From the NCBI GenBank assembly GCA_048499435.1, contig JASNZW010000001.1, forward strand, positions 434,001-498,000: a stretch of DNA of 64,000 nt, written 5' to 3'. The position numbers were made by a program, and so were the translations under genes. Below the pieces are notes generated by a model. That model was given only the letters and a program-made list of their open reading frames with translations, made no database searches and had not been told where the DNA came from. Shown piece after piece: positions 9,617 through 18,486 of this stretch; positions within the stretch are counted from its first letter, which is position 1; each line of letters starts with the position of its first letter. This stretch comes from DAOTWC01 sp048499435 (GTDB lineage: Bacteria; Chloroflexota; Anaerolineae; Aggregatilineales; Phototrophicaceae).

Positions 9617-12292
9617 ATGGCTGAACCCAAAACCTATTTCGAAATCTTGGGATTAGACGAAACCGTTACCAACGAAGATACAATCCAAGAAGCATACAAT
9701 CGTGCCCAAATTAGGTTTCAAACTATCCTCAATCAAGGCATAGGTGAACAGGCGCAGTTTGCTCGTCAGATGATGGACGGTGAGCTGCAAAATGCATACG
9801 AAACGTTAATTGATTCGACAAAGCGTCAGCAATATCGACGTTCACTGGAACTTGCGCGCGAACAAGGCGATGGATTAAGCGGCGCTGGCAACGTGCAGGT
9901 AAAGTTTTCCCTCGGTGGAGGTCATGGTGACTACACATTCATGGTGGTTGAAAATCCAGTTCGTCACGCGCTTAATCTTTATGGAAATCTTTCAGTAAAT
10001 TCAATCCAAGAATATATATGCAGGGCTTGGGAAGATCCTGAGTTGAGTTTAGAGTTTTACAGTGACCGTTCCCTAGAAAGATGGATATATTATTCAGCAG
10101 GGGATCTTGGGATCGCCAACGCCATTCGCTATTTCAAATGGGCGGGTTCTCAATTGCCAATCAACAGCCTGATGTATCAGGCGCTTGATCTTTTGCAGAC
10201 CAGATATGCTGTTCCAATTCTTCCCCGTAGTCCAAGCGACTTACTTGATAGAATTGCCGATTTTGAGAAACCGCGTTGGGATGTAGCTCCAAGAGTTATT
10301 AACTTTGGGTTGATCCCACAAGGTAAAGTATCTGTGCCAGTGTTTATCCGATGGTGGAAAAAACGACCAGGAAAGATAGTCGTTAAGACAGACAATCCCA
10401 TCTTCCAGCTAAACATTGGGAAACTCAACTCCGACTTGCAGTTTTCAGTAGATGTTGACGGTGCAAGTTTAAAACGAGGGGATGTGATCCGTGGTCAAGT
10501 GACGATTACATCGGACAACTACGGGGAAGTTCAACTTTTCGTTGTTGGCGCTCGTTATAAGATGATGGGCAATACAACTTTCGCTCAGGAAATTAATCTC
10601 ATGGCTGCAAAAGCGGCTATGAGTGTACGCGATTTTGAGACTGCATCACGGACCTATCGCATTGCTGGAGCCGCTCAAGAAGGGAAAACAGCTGATCTCG
10701 AAGTTATTCGCATTGCTTACAAGAACCACGAATGGATGCGAGTTATTGAAAAGATACGACAGTTCCACAGCCGATATGGTCGAATGCAGGAAACACTGGC
10801 ATACCTAATCGAAGCAGCACGGGTGGTTGGTGGGACGCATTACCAGCTTAGGCAATATGAGCGCTCATTGGAGTACCTCGCTACTCTTGCCTATGAAACT
10901 GCGTATTTGCCAGAGAAGCGGCTCCCTAGTGATAACTGGACAGTTAGCGAAGCAGCTCAGATCAGGTTGAAATCTGACGACCCTAAGTCCGATTGGATCA
11001 ATATAGCTGAGACACTGAATCTTCGCTGGACTCACGGAGAAGGTAATGCCGATCAGAGTAAATATGCTGGTCCCATGCCACTTGATTTAAAGCCACGTAA
11101 CGTGGTTTGGCTTACGGGAACTGCAAATTATAAACCGCCAATTGTTGCCTATGAAGGTGTCTTAGTTGTACGCAGCAAGGATAATCGCGCAATAGTTGGG
11201 CTAGATGCGGCATCAGGGCAGGTGCTTTGGCAGCACACCCAGGGGTTAAATGGTAGAGACATCAGTGCGCCAGTAGCAGGCAACAGCAGCATATATATCA
11301 CTGATCCAGCAGGTGTCCTATATTGCCTTGACATCTTGTCTGGAACAATAAAGTGGCGTGTGCAGCTAAAGGATAGTCGAGATTTGTCACTAGCACTAGA
11401 AGACCCAATCTTGTGTGTGGGTACAGGCTCACAGGTTCTTCTAGTCAATTCACAAAACGGTTCAGAAATAGCAAGTACCAAAGAGATGCGTGGTTTCTTC
11501 GGAGGTGGTGCGAATCCTGTCAATATCCTATTGACCGACGGTTGTTGTCTATTCCAAAAAGCTGTATTTGGTAAACAATCAATGGTCTTTCTTGATATGG
11601 AAAACGGCAATTCTTTAGAATTTGACATCCCATATTCGCTAACACCTCCCGTGACTTGGGCAGCATATGAGGGGCATGTCTATATTCCCCTCATTGTAAC
11701 GAAGGAGATGAGATGTAAATATCATGACTCAGAAGGGAAGGTTCGCGAAAAAACTGAGATTGTCTGGAGTGAGCTTGATTTCAGCGTGTATGGTGTGCGC
11801 TCAAACAGAGTAATTGCCTCACTAGAGACTCCAATTGGTAGATATCCAACTCAATTGCCGGGTGGATGCCGTATTCTCATCAAGAATGTGCAGCAAGCCA
11901 GTTCGTGCGCTGTTGCTCCTGTTTATACAGAGAAATCTGGAGACACTACCATTGTATCCCCTCCCCAAGAGGGAAAATACTTGCATCGCATGGTAGCGGC
12001 ATCGTTTGGTCGCGACGTTTACTATTGGCTTGTCACTGAAAGTGCTGTATCAGTCGCAAGTTATCGACGCTCAGACAGCAATGTTCAGTCAATTTTGTTT
12101 GCAAACGTCCACGATATGGTGGTCTCTGCTACCTCCCTAAGCACCTCGTTGGCAGGCAATACCACCGATGATGATGCATCAACCTTCGTGTTGCCTGAGT
12201 CTGTGCGCCCAATTATTGGCACACCAGCATTATACGGGGACATTATCTATCTTGTTTCACGAACCGGGCAGGTTGTCGCTGTCGGGCGTTAG
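9617..12292 (+). CDS. J-like / Ig-like / PQQ-type beta-propeller protein
   Basis: 891 aa. Residues 1-80 form another J-like domain (TYFEILGLDETVTNEDTIQEAYNRA...YETLIDSTKRQQYRRSL), again with no HPD. An Ig/ASH-like strand-rich region follows at about 220-315 (PRVINFGLIPQGKVSVPVFI...GQVTITSDNYGEV), then a helical TPR-like stretch (about 325-450). From about residue 505 a PQQ-type repeat propeller begins (AIVGLDAASGQVLWQHTQG, GVLYCLDILSGTIKWRVQL), the hallmark G-x-W at blade ends, up to the C-terminus. No signal peptide, so the propeller is probably cytoplasmic and a protein-binding scaffold rather than a PQQ enzyme. AAGGA precedes the ATG. Third gene of the Hsp70 unit; the next genes converge on it. 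Confidence 0.8.
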   Translation: MAEPKTYFEILGLDETVTNEDTIQEAYNRAQIRFQTILNQGIGEQAQFARQMMDGELQNAYETLIDSTKRQQYRRSLELAREQGDGLSGAGNVQVKFSLGGGHGDYTFMVVENPVRHALNLYGNLSVNSIQEYICRAWEDPELSLEFYSDRSLERWIYYSAGDLGIANAIRYFKWAGSQLPINSLMYQALDLLQTRYAVPILPRSPSDLLDRIADFEKPRWDVAPRVINFGLIPQGKVSVPVFIRWWKKRPGKIVVKTDNPIFQLNIGKLNSDLQFSVDVDGASLKRGDVIRGQVTITSDNYGEVQLFVVGARYKMMGNTTFAQEINLMAAKAAMSVRDFETASRTYRIAGAAQEGKTADLEVIRIAYKNHEWMRVIEKIRQFHSRYGRMQETLAYLIEAARVVGGTHYQLRQYERSLEYLATLAYETAYLPEKRLPSDNWTVSEAAQIRLKSDDPKSDWINIAETLNLRWTHGEGNADQSKYAGPMPLDLKPRNVVWLTGTANYKPPIVAYEGVLVVRSKDNRAIVGLDAASGQVLWQHTQGLNGRDISAPVAGNSSIYITDPAGVLYCLDILSGTIKWRVQLKDSRDLSLALEDPILCVGTGSQVLLVNSQNGSEIASTKEMRGFFGGGANPVNILLTDGCCLFQKAVFGKQSMVFLDMENGNSLEFDIPYSLTPPVTWAAYEGHVYIPLIVTKEMRCKYHDSEGKVREKTEIVWSELDFSVYGVRSNRVIASLETPIGRYPTQLPGGCRILIKNVQQASSCAVAPVYTEKSGDTTIVSPPQEGKYLHRMVAASFGRDVYYWLVTESAVSVASYRRSDSNVQSILFANVHDMVVSATSLSTSLAGNTTDDDASTFVLPESVRPIIGTPALYGDIIYLVSRTGQVVAVGR

Positions 12293-12320
12293 TCGCAAAT
12301 ACTCCGAAGAAGCACAATTT

Positions 12321-12740
12321 TCAACTTTGTGTTTCTTCCTTTATCCGCAGCGCTATTTTACGGATTACGGATGCGATACCCAATGCAGGACTTTTAAAAG
12401 TTTCAATTATCACGTCGAGGATGTCTGGTGCCATACGCCCAACTGCACGCAGGCGGCGTTTGATCATGCTTTCATCCACTGCATCAGCTTTTTGCACTTC
12501 GGTTCGAAGCTCTTGGATAGCCTCAAAGATCTCTTCTTTATCAACTTTTGGGTCGGGGGGGCGAGCATTAACAGCTGCAAGTACTTGTTCAAAAAGCTTA
12601 GCAATCTGCTCGTCTTGAGTTACACTTCCACCTGAGATAACGTTCGCCTTCACCGAGGCATTGTTGCCAATAGCGTTCCCCGTAGCATTTCCGCCTATCG
12701 ATACACGGATATCTGCGTTGTCATTCGTGTCTTTTTTCAT
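12321..12740 (-). CDS. Small protein with Gly/Asn repeat-type N-terminus, function unknown
   Basis: 139 aa. Residues 9-35 (DIRVSIGGNATGNAIGNNASVKANVI) form a beta-repeat-like tract of the G-N-A-x-G type seen near the N-termini of some STAND/NACHT-associated proteins. Residues 45-139 are predicted helical (LFEQVLAAVNARPPDPKVDKEEIFEAIQELRTEV). No catalytic motif. Its ATG lies two bases after the stop of the upstream minus-strand gene at 12743, which carries the same tract, so the two are co-transcribed and likely act together. It converges with the Hsp70 unit with only 28 bases between the stops. Confidence 0.65.
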   Translation of the reverse strand: MKKDTNDNADIRVSIGGNATGNAIGNNASVKANVISGGSVTQDEQIAKLFEQVLAAVNARPPDPKVDKEEIFEAIQELRTEVQKADAVDESMIKRRLRAVGRMAPDILDVIIETFKSPALGIASVIRKIALRIKEETQS

Positions 12741-12742
12741 GA

Positions 12743-13465
12743 TTATCGCCTGTATATCTGTTCTCGGACTGCACCCATCATCGCGCTCAACACAGCCATT
12801 GCAAGGTAGTATCCAATCACGAAAAGAATAACTGAGAGAACACCTGTTCCGCTCATTACTAGCGAAGAGTAGTAGAGAAATTTATCATCTCGATATGCTT
12901 CACGCGGTATCCGCATAAAACTTGTTTTTAACAGTACAAACACACCCAAGGGGGTGAGTGTAATAAGTCCAATGACGCCGAGAATGGTGGTGTTGTGGGA
13001 AAATAGAAGGAGTAAAGGAAGAACAGTCGCAAGTCCGACCGATACTCCCTGAGGCGCAGCGTTAAAAGCCCTTTGAAACCAAGCTGCGACAATGTTGCCC
13101 GCAATCACCTCTACTTGGGCTGGATGTGGTTCATAGACCGATGCGCTACCATAATGCTCATGCCGATGTGTTGTACTAGAAAAGCTCTGCGGATTATAAG
13201 TCTTAGTAATAACATCTGCTTGTACAGATGCGTTGGTTCCAAAAGCGCCGCCTATAACATCACCCTCAACATCCATATCTATTGAAGATCGAGAATTATT
13301 ACTGGTCGGCGGGAGTTGAGACTTCACCCGAATCGCAGGTTTTTCCAAATCGTCAATTTCGGCGAGAATCTTATCAACCTCGGATTGCACTTTCTCCCCA
13401 CGCCGCTGCCTTGCCCTTAGGTCACTTAATTGTAGATGCAGCACATCAAGGCGATGCTTTCCCAT
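12743..13465 (-). CDS. Membrane protein with the same Gly/Asn/Ala tract, function unknown
   Basis: 240 aa. A coiled-coil-like N-terminus (residues 1-45, HLQLSDLRARQRRGEKVQSEVDKILAEIDDLEK), then a tract at about 63-88 (DMDVEGDVIGGAFGTNASVQADVI) that parallels residues 9-35 of the downstream gene (GNNASVKANVI). The C-terminal half holds two or more hydrophobic helices (about 140-180 and 205-230). I infer a membrane-bound partner with a shared oligomerisation motif. A clear sigma-70 promoter lies about 80 bases upstream. Confidence 0.65.
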   Translation of the reverse strand: MGKHRLDVLHLQLSDLRARQRRGEKVQSEVDKILAEIDDLEKPAIRVKSQLPPTSNNSRSSIDMDVEGDVIGGAFGTNASVQADVITKTYNPQSFSSTTHRHEHYGSASVYEPHPAQVEVIAGNIVAAWFQRAFNAAPQGVSVGLATVLPLLLLFSHNTTILGVIGLITLTPLGVFVLLKTSFMRIPREAYRDDKFLYYSSLVMSGTGVLSVILFVIGYYLAMAVLSAMMGAVREQIYRR

Positions 13466-13543
13466 ATGTGATTTATCGCACCTTTCCTTTCAAGTAACGT
13501 CTTTGAAGCAGGTGCATAGCGAACAATGGATACTCCTATCTAA

Positions 13544-13571
13544 ATTATAGGGGGACAGCGTCCTGTGTCAA
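13544..13571 (-). promoter_or_regulatory. Sigma-70 promoter for the two-gene unit 13465-12321
   Basis: On the minus strand: TTGACA (13571-13566), a 16-base spacer, TATAAT (13549-13544). Both hexamers are consensus. The spacer contains GGACGCTGTCC, a short palindrome that could bind a repressor (inference). Confidence 0.75.
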
Positions 13572-13826
13572 ACCGGCTTTTCATGTAGTTCATCAGATTG
13601 CCATAGGCAACTCATGCCCAATAATTTAGCTAGTCGATGTAGTCCGTCCTCACTGTCACCGCTGTCATCAGGTGCAGATCACCAACTCGTGAGCGGCTTT
13701 AGGGGGTGGGGTGTTTTTTCGGAATCGTGCCGAAATGCATTTTCAAATGTGGTGACATGGTGACAGCAATGACGCCCCCCGCATGGAGAGATGTCATCAC
13801 TGTCACCGGAGTCATCAGATCAAGAA
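13572..13826. repeat. Intergenic stretch with iteron-like direct repeats
   Basis: CACTGTCACCGCTGTCATCAG at 13651-13671 recurs at 13798-13818 with 19 of 21 bases identical, and a third, weaker copy (GTCACCGCTGTCCTC) lies at about 13869-13883 inside the 3' end of the primase gene. An inverted version of the core is near 13751-13770. Repeats of this size beside a replication gene can be Rep-binding iterons; the spacing here is irregular, so this is only a possibility. No gene seen. Confidence 0.4.
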
Positions 13827-16790
13827 TCATGCTTGAACAGCGGCTCGATAGGTTTTATGCGTCTCAGCGTCACCGCTGTCCTCGGTGTCACCGTCGAACA
13901 TTTCGCGTTTGAGACACCAGACCCACACCCTGTTTCCGAGTAAGCGCTTCTGGATCGTCAGCCGCCCGTCGGTGGTATTGGGGAGCAGCCAGCCGTCTTC
14001 GCGCAGTTGGTCGCCGATGGATTTGGTGGTGAAGTTGAGCGACTGCGTGGGCTTAACCTCGCGTAGCGAGATTTCCGGCAGCAGATAGATGAAGCGCCGA
14101 TCCTGATAGCCGATGATCGGCGCACCGGGTTTCACTTCCTCGTTGCTGTCCAGATCGACGAGGCGGACATCACCGCTGGCAAGAAGCTGCCCAAGTGTGT
14201 CGATAAACACTTGACCAGCACGTTCCTCCTGCACGGCTTTCGCCGTCTGCACGATGCTGTCCTCCCACGCAGGCAGTGTGTCGTCTGCATCCCGTTCCTC
14301 CAAGAATTGGCGCAGCAGTCGGTAGACGGTGATGAGCGTTGCCCAGTTGCCGATCACGCGCCCGGTGTTCGCCTGCCTGCCGAGATGCGCCGTCAGCTTG
14401 TCTCGGTAGCCTTTGACGCTCAATTCATACTCATGCGCCAAATGACTTTGCAGTGTGCCCGCCTCCGCCTGCGCCGCGATCCAGCGGGCAAAGTGCGCTG
14501 TGAAACCGGGGAGCGCCGACCGATACGCCTCTGCCAATGCCAGCCTTTTGCCGCCCGGATCGCGTTTCTCCCACGGTGGAATTTCGAGGACGAGCATACG
14601 CGCCAAGATCGAGGCTTCGCCTTCGATGGTCGTCTCGCCCGTCGAAAGCAGCAGTCCCCGACACGGACGATCCTGCCGCACCTTCGAGTCTTTGGTCAGC
14701 CTGCCACGCCCCATCCCGCGCGAGTAGGCGTGCAGAAAGCGGGTGAACGTCTTTTCGTCGGAGTAGCATGGTTTCCAGTCATCGACCCAGAACAGTGCGT
14801 CCGCCAGCGCATAGCCCAAGACTTCGACGGTGTTCACGGTATCGCCCCACTGCGCGGGCGGCGTGTCTCGGCTGAATTGCCCGTAGAAGCTGGTCATGAG
14901 CGCCGCAATCTCGCTTTTGCCGCTGCCCGTCGTGCCGACCAGATGCAGCGCTGGACGCATAGCGGCGGGTGGAAAGAAACGCTGCACGAGCGGGAGCAGC
15001 GCGAAAGCGGTCAGCGCGCTCGCCATGTGCGGCGGAAACACAGCGACCGCTGAGTTAAAGGCGGTGAGGCTATCTTCCCATGACGCATCGACCAAGCCAT
15101 ACCCGCTCAGGCGGTTTTCGAGTTCGACTTCCGGCGGTTCGGTCAGCGCTCCTGCTGCGCTGATGCTCATCCCCGGCGTGAGAAACGCCCGCTGTCCCTC
15201 ATGCTCCGCCCAACCGAGAAAGCGATAGGTCGTCTTGCGGGGAATCGTCCCCGATAGGCTCTGAATGGCGTGAGGTAAATGGCGGTGCATGGCGGGATAG
15301 ACCGTGAAGATTCCACTCGCTCGCCCGGTGATAAAACGCCCGAAACCGTTCGCATCGCCGAACAACTCGCCGGGGATGTCGAGCGTGGTGGTGTGCATCG
15401 GGTGCTGCACCTGCGTCCGCATGATGTGTTCTTCCTGCCCGTCGTCATCAACACGGGTGATCCACTCGACGATGCGCCCTGTCCAGTCGGTGACGGGCTG
15501 CCGAACTAACCCGCGCTCGGTCATCTTCTCGTAGACGATACCCGTCTCGGTTTCCAGATAACGTCCGGCAGCCGACAGCGACTCTGCTGTTTGGCTGCGA
15601 TTCGCCTCACGACGAGCCTGCTGGTACATCTGATTCAGGTCTTGCACGCGAAAGGTATCCCCGGCGATGGCGCGAAGCTGCTTGCGCGTTTCCGCCCAAG
15701 CCAGCGGATCGAGCGACGCACACGCTTTGACGGCTGCACGAATCTCATCTACTGACGGACGTGTTCCCTGCTCGTCACGCCGACTATATCGATTGACCAA
15801 CTGCTCCACCTGATCACGCGGACTCGGAATACCTTCGGTGAGCTTCGCTATCGGATCACGCGGCGGACGGCTGTAGGCGCTCTTGATGGTCGCCACTGCC
15901 TCGCGCTCACTGCATCCATCCGCGACGTAACGCGGGACAAGCTGTGTCTCCGCTTCAGACTGCGAATGACCCGCATCGCGCAGTTGGCACGCTGCCGCGA
16001 ACAGTTCCTTGTTGCGATGATGCTCCGGCGCGCCCGATATGAGATAGTCTTCGGTACGCTTGGGCAGTGGGTGATGTCCGTTCCCATTGAATGTGACGAC
16101 GTTCAGTCCGCCGATCCGCTCCACCTGCGGCTGGCTTTCCAACCAGGCGAAATCACTGAGCGGATAGCGGCGATCCGGGTGAAGTTCGACCAGCGTCACG
16201 ATCACGCCGCCCCTTTCAGGTTTAGTGTTTATGCTTCCAGCGAGTCTCATTACAGAGGCGACCGACTTGACGTACTGCGGATCGCCACCGAGCGCGCTGA
16301 ACAGTCCGCGCAGGATGCCCGCCGCCTGTTTCCGAGTCGCTTCATCTATAAGGGACGCTGGTTCGGAGAGCAGCCAGTAGGCGTGCAAGCCGCCGCCACT
16401 GTCGATGATCGCTGAAGGTGGCGGGTTGAAAGCATGCAGTTTCGCCATCGCCTCCGCTCGTCTCGCTGCATCGTTGTCACAGTCGAGATCGACCCACAGC
16501 GCGGGGAGCAGCGCCGCCGCTTCGGCTTTGCCCTGTTTATCGCGGCGCAAACACGGCGCAAAGTACAACCCGTAGCCGCTCTCGCGGTTCAGTGCCGTTC
16601 CACGATTGAGCGCATTGGTCAGCGTGCGCTTGTCTCCGACTTTGCTCCAGAACGAGCGGGCATCCCCGGTCGTCGGGTGGATGCAACGCAGTTCAAAGTA
16701 CAGGTCATCCGACGCGCCTGTGTACAAAGCGCGGAGAAAATCACGCCACTCCGGTCTGTTGCCGGAGGCGTCAGTTTGTGCGATACTCAT
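13827..16790 (-). CDS. Plasmid-type primase-helicase (RepB-like primase + DUF927/P-loop ATPase)
   Basis: 987 aa from ATG 16790 (AGGA six bases upstream; an ATG at 16796 overlaps that site). The N-terminal 260 residues match RepB/archaeo-eukaryotic-type primases: GLYFAPCLR, then the metal-binding ALWVDLDCDND, the GGGLHAYWLL strand and VMRLAGSINTK. A linker follows, then a P-loop ATPase (LVGTTGSGKSEIAALM at about 655-670, with ALFWVDDWKP as Walker B). The combination occurs in phage and plasmid replication proteins that prime and unwind. It is the last gene of the minus-strand mobilisation unit, 86 bases after relaxase 1. The C-terminal tail is encoded by the repeat-rich DNA noted downstream. 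Confidence 0.82.
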   Translation of the reverse strand: MSIAQTDASGNRPEWRDFLRALYTGASDDLYFELRCIHPTTGDARSFWSKVGDKRTLTNALNRGTALNRESGYGLYFAPCLRRDKQGKAEAAALLPALWVDLDCDNDAARRAEAMAKLHAFNPPPSAIIDSGGGLHAYWLLSEPASLIDEATRKQAAGILRGLFSALGGDPQYVKSVASVMRLAGSINTKPERGGVIVTLVELHPDRRYPLSDFAWLESQPQVERIGGLNVVTFNGNGHHPLPKRTEDYLISGAPEHHRNKELFAAACQLRDAGHSQSEAETQLVPRYVADGCSEREAVATIKSAYSRPPRDPIAKLTEGIPSPRDQVEQLVNRYSRRDEQGTRPSVDEIRAAVKACASLDPLAWAETRKQLRAIAGDTFRVQDLNQMYQQARREANRSQTAESLSAAGRYLETETGIVYEKMTERGLVRQPVTDWTGRIVEWITRVDDDGQEEHIMRTQVQHPMHTTTLDIPGELFGDANGFGRFITGRASGIFTVYPAMHRHLPHAIQSLSGTIPRKTTYRFLGWAEHEGQRAFLTPGMSISAAGALTEPPEVELENRLSGYGLVDASWEDSLTAFNSAVAVFPPHMASALTAFALLPLVQRFFPPAAMRPALHLVGTTGSGKSEIAALMTSFYGQFSRDTPPAQWGDTVNTVEVLGYALADALFWVDDWKPCYSDEKTFTRFLHAYSRGMGRGRLTKDSKVRQDRPCRGLLLSTGETTIEGEASILARMLVLEIPPWEKRDPGGKRLALAEAYRSALPGFTAHFARWIAAQAEAGTLQSHLAHEYELSVKGYRDKLTAHLGRQANTGRVIGNWATLITVYRLLRQFLEERDADDTLPAWEDSIVQTAKAVQEERAGQVFIDTLGQLLASGDVRLVDLDSNEEVKPGAPIIGYQDRRFIYLLPEISLREVKPTQSLNFTTKSIGDQLREDGWLLPNTTDGRLTIQKRLLGNRVWVWCLKREMFDGDTEDSGDAETHKTYRAAVQA

Positions 16791-16876
16791 GTTCATTCCT
16801 ATCAGGTTGACACACAGGGGTTTGCAGCGCGACGTTTGGCGACGGGATGCGCTCCATTCCCCTGTGTGCTTTTCGG

Positions 16877-17875
16877 CTAAAAGTCGATGTCGAAATCCGG
16901 TGTTCGGTCACGTTCCGGCAAGGAGAAATCCAACCGCCGCACATCGGCGAAGAACGTTTCTCGCTCTGCCCCGCTCATCTCGTTGATCCCGTCGGCCAGC
17001 TGGCGCAGCGCCGCGAAATCGCCGCCGATCTCGCTGTGCAAGAGCCGCGCCAGTAGTTCCGCCTCGTCATGCCTTAGCCCGCCGATTAGCGGACGAAACT
17101 CCACGCCTCCATCCACAACGGTGCGGTAATATCCCGATGCACTCATCTTCTCGTCGGTGCGTCGCGCTCCCACCCAGAAATTGATCACTTCGTCGTCTAT
17201 CTCGAATGCTCCGTGAGCAGGTTGCTCGGTGATTGTCAACTGCGCGACGCGGGCAGCTTCGAGAGCGTCATAACGCTGTTCCCAGTCGAGACCGACATAG
17301 CGATCCATCTGGTCGGCAACCTGCCGCTCGGTCAGATCGTGGAGCATGGCGATGTGATCGACCTTCTTATTTCGATTGAAATACAGCGGCACCCGCTCGC
17401 CTAAGCCGTCGTCGTAGTACGTTCCGGGCAGCACAACGTGGGCGTGCGGATCGTGCCGTCCCGGTGACTGTGGATCGTCCGTCTGCCGGTGGTGCGTGAC
17501 GAACGCGTATTCGAGTCCGCCGTCGATGCCGCGTTGGTCGAAGAACGCCTCTGTCGTCTGCACGGTCAGTTCGCGGACGAACTGCTCCCGCCGCTCCGGT
17601 GCGACCATCGCGATCAGATCGGGGTTGACGTTGTAGACGAGGCTGAACAGCAGCACGTGCTGGCTCTGCAATGCCTCACAGCGCGCCGCGATCTCCGCGA
17701 CTGAACCGCCCATACCGTGATCCTCCCAACGCTCCCGCCCGGCAGCGTAGCGCGCCCCTTCATCGCGGCTCTCGCGGTAGGTCAGATAGCGCAGCAGTCC
17801 TTTGGCGCGCTTGGACTCGTTCGCGGTCGGTTTCTTGTACTGCACATTGGCGACGCACATCTGCTTCCGATCCAT
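16877..17875 (-). CDS. Relaxase-like HUH nuclease, copy 1 (unassigned MOB family)
   Basis: 332 aa. Features of a relaxase: an N-terminal tyrosine motif (RYLTYRE, Tyr30/Tyr33) and a histidine cluster HDPHAHVVLPGT with HxH at 144/146 and a further histidine pair at 128/129, the arrangement of the metal-binding triad. The family is not one I can name. A divergent homologue lies at 33631-34296; both share YLxYR, RW-x-D-x-GMG, ALQS-x-HVL, PDL-x-A and HxHVVLPGT. The C-terminal ~120 residues are extra relative to copy 2. Preceded by an RHH protein (stop 3 bases before this ATG) and an HU-like protein, as expected for a relaxosome. Nicking activity is inferred. Confidence 0.65.
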   Translation of the reverse strand: MDRKQMCVANVQYKKPTANESKRAKGLLRYLTYRESRDEGARYAAGRERWEDHGMGGSVAEIAARCEALQSQHVLLFSLVYNVNPDLIAMVAPERREQFVRELTVQTTEAFFDQRGIDGGLEYAFVTHHRQTDDPQSPGRHDPHAHVVLPGTYYDDGLGERVPLYFNRNKKVDHIAMLHDLTERQVADQMDRYVGLDWEQRYDALEAARVAQLTITEQPAHGAFEIDDEVINFWVGARRTDEKMSASGYYRTVVDGGVEFRPLIGGLRHDEAELLARLLHSEIGGDFAALRQLADGINEMSGAERETFFADVRRLDFSLPERDRTPDFDIDF

Positions 17876-17878
17876 CCG

Positions 17879-18181
17879 TTACCCTCCTGTCCGACGGCGT
17901 GTCACACTCTCGACGAACGCGGCGAACTGCACCCGCAGGTCTTCGACTTTCGCGTCAAGCGCGTCGATCTTGCCTTCGAGGTCTTTGGCGATTGCCTTGC
18001 GCGATCCGACCAGATCGGGCTGGTGCTGAAGGTAGAAGCCGACCGCCTCGCGCACAAGGTCGGCACGACTGGTGGTATCGCCTTTCCGGCTGCGTGTCCG
18101 GTTGAGTTCATCCAGCTTACTCGCCTGATCGGGTGTAAACCCGACCGTGAAGCGAATTTTGTTCTTGCCCCTGCTTTTCAT
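17879..18181 (-). CDS. Ribbon-helix-helix relaxosome accessory protein, copy 1
   Basis: 100 aa. The N-terminal strand KIRFTVGFTP and helices with ADLVREAVGFYL fit an RHH fold; the C-terminal 40 residues are a coiled coil (KDLEGKIDALDAKVEDLRVQF). It shares ADLxREAVxxYLxxQxDxxGSRK with the protein at 34293-34670, which likewise precedes a relaxase. Its ATG overlaps the stop of the HU-like gene (ATGA, 18181-18178). Probable role: binding the transfer origin beside the relaxase (inference from position and fold). Confidence 0.75.
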   Translation of the reverse strand: MKSRGKNKIRFTVGFTPDQASKLDELNRTRSRKGDTTSRADLVREAVGFYLQHQPDLVGSRKAIAKDLEGKIDALDAKVEDLRVQFAAFVESVTRRRTGG

Positions 18182-18486
18182 GCACGCTCCTTCAAGTGCC
18201 CCTCAATCCGACGGCGCAACCTGCCGACCGGGTAAAAGCGGAAGTACAGGCGCGTCAGCCGTTCCGACGCGCCCCTGCCCATCTGTGCCCGAATCGCGCC
18301 GCTGTTCCGCATGTGCTGAACTTCGACCGTCAGCCTGCCGAAATCGCGGATCGCCACGTCGTCGGACTGCGCCAGCGCCGCGCTCCACACCTCGACCAGA
18401 ACGTCCAACACCTCGGCAATCTGCTGCTGCGTCAGGTCAGGAAAGCGTCCTGCAACCTGCTTGACCACCGCTCGATGGTTCATCAT
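18178..18486 (-). CDS. HU/IHF-like DNA-binding protein, copy 1
   Basis: 102 aa from ATG 18486, with GGAG five bases upstream; the frame stays open further upstream, but that part crosses the hairpin cluster and has no start signal. The pattern VVKQVAGRF...VLDVLVEVWSAAL...VAIRDFGRLTVEV...YFRFYPVGRLRRRI follows HU: two helices, a G-x-L beta arm and the closing helix. A related protein is at 31138-31419, also in a mobilisation unit. HU-type proteins bend DNA at origins and relaxosomes. Confidence 0.68.
   Translation of the reverse strand: MMNHRAVVKQVAGRFPDLTQQQIAEVLDVLVEVWSAALAQSDDVAIRDFGRLTVEVQHMRNSGAIRAQMGRGASERLTRLYFRFYPVGRLRRRIEGHLKERA

Noticed and set aside
14211..15053. 280-codon plus-strand open frame
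   Set aside because: Antisense to the primase-helicase, which has clear motifs; typical GC-rich shadow.
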